Under the pieces are notes generated by a model. It made no database searches and was not told the origin of the DNA. It saw only the letters and a program-made list of their open reading frames with translations. 64,000 nucleotides of DNA from Euonymus europaeus (lineage: Eukaryota; Streptophyta; Magnoliopsida; Celastrales; Celastraceae): NCBI GenBank assembly GCA_963580455.1, contig OY756970.1, positions 9,672,001 to 9,736,000 of the forward strand, read 5' to 3'. A program made the position numbers and the translations under genes. Below are positions 58,503-64,000 of this stretch, in pieces; position 1 is the first letter of the stretch, and every line of letters starts with the position of its first letter.

Positions 58503-61500
58503 AAAACCCCAACTATGAATGATAAATGGACAAAACCGTTAAAAGCTACTTCATAGTGACAGTTAAGCAATTCCGGACCATCAAAGTTGCTCGGTGTACA
58601 CTTTTTATTGTTCTTCTATGTAAAATTTTACGAGTATAAGCTTCCTAGATTATTTTGATGTCAAAACCCCAACTTTCTATGACAAATGGACAAAACCGTT
58701 GAAAGCTCCTCTATAGAGTGAGTTGAGTAACTTCGGACTATCAAAGTTGATCGGTGTACACTTTTTAATGTTCTTCTATGTCAAATTTTACGAGTATAAG
58801 ATTCCTAGATTACTTCGATGTCGAAACCCCAACTTTCTATGACAAATGGACAAAACCGTTGACAGCTCCTCTATAGAGTGAGTTGAGTAACTTCGGACTA
58901 TCAAAGTTGATCGGTGTACACTTTTTATTGTTCTTCTATGTCAAATTTTACGAGTATAAGCCTCCTAGATTACTTCGATGTCGAAACCCAAACTTTCTAT
59001 GACAAATGGACAAAACCGTTTAAAGCTCCTCCATAGAGTGAGTTGAGCAACTTCGGACTATCAAAGTTGGTCGGTGTACACTTTTTATTGTTCCTTCTAT
59101 GTAAAATTTTTCGAGTATAAGCTTCCTAGATTATTTCGATGCGAAAACACCAACTTTATAAGACAAATTGGACAAAAACGTTAAAAGATCCTCCATAGAG
59201 AGAGTTGAGCAACTTCGAATCATCAAAGTTGCCCGGTGTACACTTTTTATTGTCCTTTTATTTCAAATTTTATGAGTATATGCTTCCTGGATTATTTTGA
59301 TGCCAAAAGCCCAACTGCCAATGACAAATGGACAAAAACGTTGAAAGCTACTTCATAGTGACAGTTGAGCAATTCCGGACCATCAAAGTTGCTCGGTGTA
59401 CACTTTTTATTGTTCTTCTATGTCAAATTTTACGAGTATAAGCTTCCTAGATTATTTTGATGTCAAAACCCCAACTTTTTATGACAAATGGACAAAACCG
59501 TTTACAGCTCCTCTATAGAGTGAGTTGAGCAACATAGAACTATCAAAGTTGCTCGGTGTACACTTTTTATTGTTCTTCTATGTCAAATTTTACGAGTATA
59601 AGCTTCCTAGATTACTTCGATGTCGAAACCCCAACTTTCTATGACAAATGGACAAAACCGTTGACAGCTCCTCTATAGAGTGAGTTGAGTAACTTCGGAC
59701 TATCAAAGTTGATCGGTGTACACTTTTTATTGTTCTTCTATGTCAAATTTTACGAGTATAAGCCTCCTAGATTACTTCGATGTCGAAACCCAAACTTTCT
59801 ATGACAAATGGACAAAACCGTTTAAAGCTCCTCCATAGAGTGAGTTGAGCAACTTCGGACTATCAAAGTTGGTCGGTGTACACTTTTTATTGTTCCTTCT
59901 ATGTAAAATTTTTCGAGTATAAGCTTCCTAGATTATTTCGATGCGAAAACACCAACTTTATAAGACAAATTGGACAAAAACGTTAAAAGATCCTCCATAG
60001 AGAGAGTTGAGCAACTTCGAATCATCAAAGTTGCCCGGTGTACACTTTTTATTGTCCTTTTATTTCAAATTTTATGAGTATATGCTTCCTGGATTATTTT
60101 GATGCCAAAAGCCCAACTACCAATGACAAATGGACAAAAACGTTGAAAGCTACTTCATAGTGACAGTTGAGCAATTCCGGACCATCAAAGTTGCTCGGTG
60201 TACACTTTTTATTGTTCTTCTATGTCAAATTTTACGAGTATAAGCTTCCTAGATTATTTTGATGTCAAAACCCCAACTTTTTATGACAAATGGACAAAAC
60301 CGTTTACAGCTCCTCTATAGAGTGAGTTGAGCAACATAGAACTATCAAAGTTGCTCGGTGTACACTTTTTATTGTTCTTCTATGTCAAATTTTACGAGTA
60401 TAAGCTTCCTAGATTACTTCGATGTCGAAACCCCAACTTTCTATGACAAATGGACAAAACCGTTGACAGCTCCTCTATAGAGTGAGTTGAGTAACTTCGG
60501 ACTATCAAAGTTGATCGGTGTACACTTTTTATTGTTCTTCTACGTCAAATTTTACGAGTATATGCTTCCTAGATTACTTCGATGTCGAAACCCCAACTTT
60601 CTATGACAAATGGACAAAACCGTTTAAAGCTCCTCAATAGAGTGAGTTGAGCAACTTCGGACTATCAAAGTTGCTCGGTGTACACTTTTTATTGTTTCTT
60701 CTATGTCAAATTTTTTGAGTATAAGCTTCCTAGATTATTTCGATGCCAAAACACCAAATTTATAAGACAAATTGGACAAAAACGTTAAAAGATCCTCCAT
60801 AGAGAGAGTTGAGCAACTTCGAACCATCAAAGTTGCTTGGTGTACACTATTTATTGTTCTTTTATGTCAAATTTTATGAGTATATGCTTCCTGGATTATT
60901 TTGATGCCAAAACCCCAACTATCAATGACAAATGGACAAAAACGTTGAAAGCTACTTCATAGTGACAGTTGAGCAATTCCGGACCATCAAAGTTGCTCGG
61001 TGTACACTTTTTATTGTTCTTCCATATCAAATTTTACGAGTATAAGCTTCCTAGATTATTTCGATGTCAAAAACCCAACTTTCTATGACAAATGGACAAA
61101 ACCGTTGAAAGCTCCTCTATAGAGTGAGTTGAGCAACTTAGGACTATCAAAGTTGCTCGGTGTACACTTTTTATTGTTCTTCTATGTCAAATTTTACGAG
61201 TATAAGCTTCCTAGATTATTTTGATGTCAAAACCCCAACTTTTTATAACAAATGGACAAAACCGTTGACAGCTCCTCTATAGAGTGAGTTGAGTAACTTC
61301 GGAATATCAAAGTTGATCGGTTTACACTTTTTATTGTTCTTCTATGTCAAATTTTACGAGTATAAGCCTCCTAGATTACTTCGATGTCGAAACCTCAACT
61401 TTCTATGACAAATGGACAAAACCGTTTAAAGCTCCTCCATAGAGTGAGTTGAGCAACTTCGGACTATCAAAGTTGGTCGGTGTATACTTTTTATTGTTCC

Positions 61501-64000
61501 TTCTATGTAAAATTTTTCGAGTATAAGCTTCCTGGATTATTTCGATGCGAAAACACCAACTTTATAAGACAAATTGGACAAAAACGTTAAAAGATCCTCC
61601 ATAGAGAGAGTTGAGCAACTTCGAATCATCAAAGTTGCCCGGTGTACACTTTTTATTGTTCTTTTATGTCAACTTTTAAGAGTATATGCTTCTTGGATTA
61701 TTTTGATGCCAAAACCCCAACTATGAATGATAAATGGACAAAACCGTTAAAAGCTACTTTATAGTGACAGTTAAGCAATTCCGGACCATCAAAGTTGCTC
61801 GGTGTACACTTTTTATTGTTCTTCTATGTAAAATTTTACGAGTATAAGCTTCCTAGATTATTTTGATGCCAAAACCCCAACTTTCTATGACAAATGGACA
61901 AAACCGTTGAAAGCTCCTCTATAGAGTGAGTTGAGTAACTTCGGACTATCAAAGTTGATCGGTGTACACTTTTTAATGTTCTTCTATGTCAAATTTTACG
62001 AGTATAAGCTTCCTAGATTACTTCGATGTCGAAACCCCAACTTTCTATTACAAATGGACAAAACCGTTGACAGCTCCTCTATAGAGTGAGTTGAGTAACT
62101 TCGGACTATCAAAGTTGATCGGTGTACACTTTTTATTGTTCTTCTATGTCAAATTTTACGAGTATAAGCCTCCTAGATTACTTCGATGTCGAAACCCCAA
62201 CTTTCTATGACAAATGGACAAAACCGTTTAAAGCTCCTCCATAGAGTGAGTTGAGCAACTTCGGACTATCAAAGTTGGTCGGTGTACACTTTTTATTGTT
62301 CCTTCTATGTAAAATTTTTCGAGTATAAGCTTCCTAGATTATTTCGATGCGAAACCACCAACTTTATAAGACAAATTGGACAAAAATGTTAAAAGATCCT
62401 CCATAGAGAGAGTTGAGCAACTTCGAATCATCAAAGTTGCCCGGTATACACTTTTTATTGCCCTTTTATTTCAAATTTTATGAGTATATGCTTCCTGGAT
62501 TATTTTGATGCCAAAAGCCCAACTACCAATGACAAATGGACAAAAACGTTGAAAGCTACTTCATAGTGACAGTTGAGCAATTCCGGACCATCAAAGTTGC
62601 TCGGTGTACACTTTTTATTGTTCTTCTATGTCAAATTTTACGAGTATAAGCTTCCTAGATTATTTTGATGCCAAAACCCCAACTTTTTATGACAAATGGA
62701 CAAAACCGTTTACAGCTCCTCTATAGAGTGAGTTGAGCAACTTAGAACTATCAAAGTTGCTCGGTGTACACTTTTTATTGTTCTTCTATGTCAAATTTTA
62801 CGAGTATAAGCTTCCTGGATTACTTCGATGTCGAAACCCCAACTTTCTATGACAAATGGACAAAACCGTTGACAGCTCCTCTATAGAGTGAGTTGAGTAA
62901 CTTCGGACTATCAAAGTTGATCGGTGTACACTTTTTATTGTTCTTCTACGTCAAAATTTTACGAGTATAAGCTTCCTAGATTACTTCGATGTCGAAACCC
63001 CAACTTTCTATGACAAATGGACAAAACCGTTTAAAGCTCCTCAATAGAGTGAGTTGAGCAACTTCGGACTATCAAAGTTGCTCGGTGTACACTTTTTATT
63101 ATTCCTTCTATGTCAAATTTTTTGAGTATAAGCTTCCTAGATTATTTCGATGCCAAAACACCAACTTTATAAGACAAATTGGACAAAAACGTTAAAAGAT
63201 CCTCCATAGAGAGAGTTGAGCAACTTCGAACCATCAAAGTTGCTTGGTGTACACTATTTATTGTTCTTTTATGTCAAATTTTATGAGTATATGCTTCCTG
63301 GATTATTTTGATGCCAAAACCCCAACTATTAATGACAAATGGACAAAAACGTTGAAAGCTACTTCATAGTGACAGTTGAGCAATTCCGGACCATCAAAGT
63401 TGCTCGGTGTACACTTTTTATTGTTCTTCCATGTCAAATTTTACGAGTATAAGCTTCCTAGATTATTTCGATGTCAAAAACCCAACTTTCTATGACAAAT
63501 GGACAAAACCGTTGAAAGCTCCTCTATAGAGTGAGTTGAGCAACTTAGGACAATCAAAGTTGCTCGGTGTACAGTTTTTATTGTTCTTCTATGTCAAATT
63601 TTACGAGTATAAGCTTCCTAGATTATTTTGATGTCAAAACCCCAACTTTTTATGACAAATGGACAAAACCGTTGACAGCTCCTCTATAGAGTGAGTTGAG
63701 TAACTTCGGAATATCAAAGTTGATCGGTTTACACTTTTTATTGTTCTTCTATGTCAAATTTTACGAGTATAAGCCTCCTAGATTACTTCGATGTCGAAAC
63801 CCCAACTTTCTATGACAAATGGACAAAACCGTTTAAAGCTCCTCCATAGAGTGAGTTGAGCAACTTCGGACTATCAAAGTTGGTCGGTGTATACTTTTTA
63901 TTGTTCCTTCTATGTAAAAAATTTCGAGTATAAGCTTCCTGGATTATTTCGATGCGAAAACACCAACTTTATAAGACAAATTGGACAAAAACGTTAAAAG
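58503..64000. repeat. 160-bp satellite, right domain: 5-mer repeat of 802 bp
   Basis: The class A landmark AGACAAATTGGAC (one extra T compared with the left domain) occurs at 59161, 59963, 60765, 61567, 62369, 63172 and 63974, that is, every 802-803 bp. Each unit reads A-B-C-C-C. B monomers carry ATAGTGACAG instead of ATAGTGAGAG, and C monomers carry TGTCGAAACC and GTTGATCGG. Variants repeat every third unit. For example, CCTGGATTATTTCGATGCG occurs near 61531 and 63938, and GATGCCAAAACACC at about 60742 and 63149. This gives a super-period of about 2407 bp (15 monomers). The array runs off the end of the window. No gene is visible. Confidence 0.95.

Noticed and set aside
1..64000. tRNA, rRNA, small RNA genes, telomere repeats
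   Set aside because: I looked for tRNA-like cloverleaf landmarks, rDNA and TTTAGGG runs and saw none. CCCTAA occurs only as single copies inside the LTRs.
1..64000. CENP-B box in the satellite
   Set aside because: No motif resembling the 17-bp box with its TTCG...CGGGA core was found by eye; the TTCGGACTATC stretch does not fit.

Overview
The window looks like plant nuclear heterochromatin. No single-copy host gene is visible. About 52 kb is a tandem satellite with a monomer of roughly 160 bp. It is interrupted near its right side by two long terminal repeat (LTR) retrotransposons of a plant chromovirus type. The plant assignment rests on the Ty3/gypsy element: an initiator-Met-tRNA-like primer site, LTRs longer than 2 kb, a group II chromodomain after the integrase, and satellite structure typical of plant centromeric or pericentromeric arrays. 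I cannot name the species.

Layout. (1) 1-46350: left satellite domain. Monomers fall into three interleaved classes, here called A (TTATAAGAC core), B (CTATCAATGAC core) and C (CTTTCTTATGAC or CTTTCTATGAC core). These form higher-order repeats: 5-mers of about 800 bp, a 15-mer of about 2404 bp, and local expansions of 4-, 6-, 10-, 12- and 17-mers. A near-identical 5.6 kb duplication is also present. (2) 46352-55594: one full-length chromovirus with two LTRs of about 2.14 kb, a primer binding site, gag, protease-RT-RNase H, integrase with chromodomain, and a polypurine tract. It carries a frameshift, two nonsense codons and an altered protease motif, although its LTRs differ at only about 0.5% of sites. 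(3) 55595-56125: a short island of C-class satellite. (4) 56126-58502: one minus-strand LTR of a related but clearly diverged family plus about 70 bp of its internal leader; the rest of that element is gone. (5) 58503-64000: right satellite domain, a regular A-B-C-C-C 5-mer of 802 bp with a 2407 bp super-period.

How the parts relate. The satellite evolves by unequal exchange and amplification at several nested scales. The retroelements sit where the two satellite domains meet. The last monomer left of the intact element is already of the right-domain type, so the insertion lies inside the edge of that domain. The two LTR families share an unusual internal plan despite diverged sequence. Each has three tandem repeats carrying paired palindromes, then a TATA-like box, a GA-rich tract, strong GTAAGT splice-donor-like sites, and a pyrimidine tract plus acceptor about 1.1 kb further on. 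This suggests a conserved promoter and a potentially spliced leader inside the LTR.

Cautions: counts of differences were made by eye, and near-identical tandem copies are prone to assembly error. The many short open frames in the satellite lack ATG starts and are by-products of the repeat, not genes.
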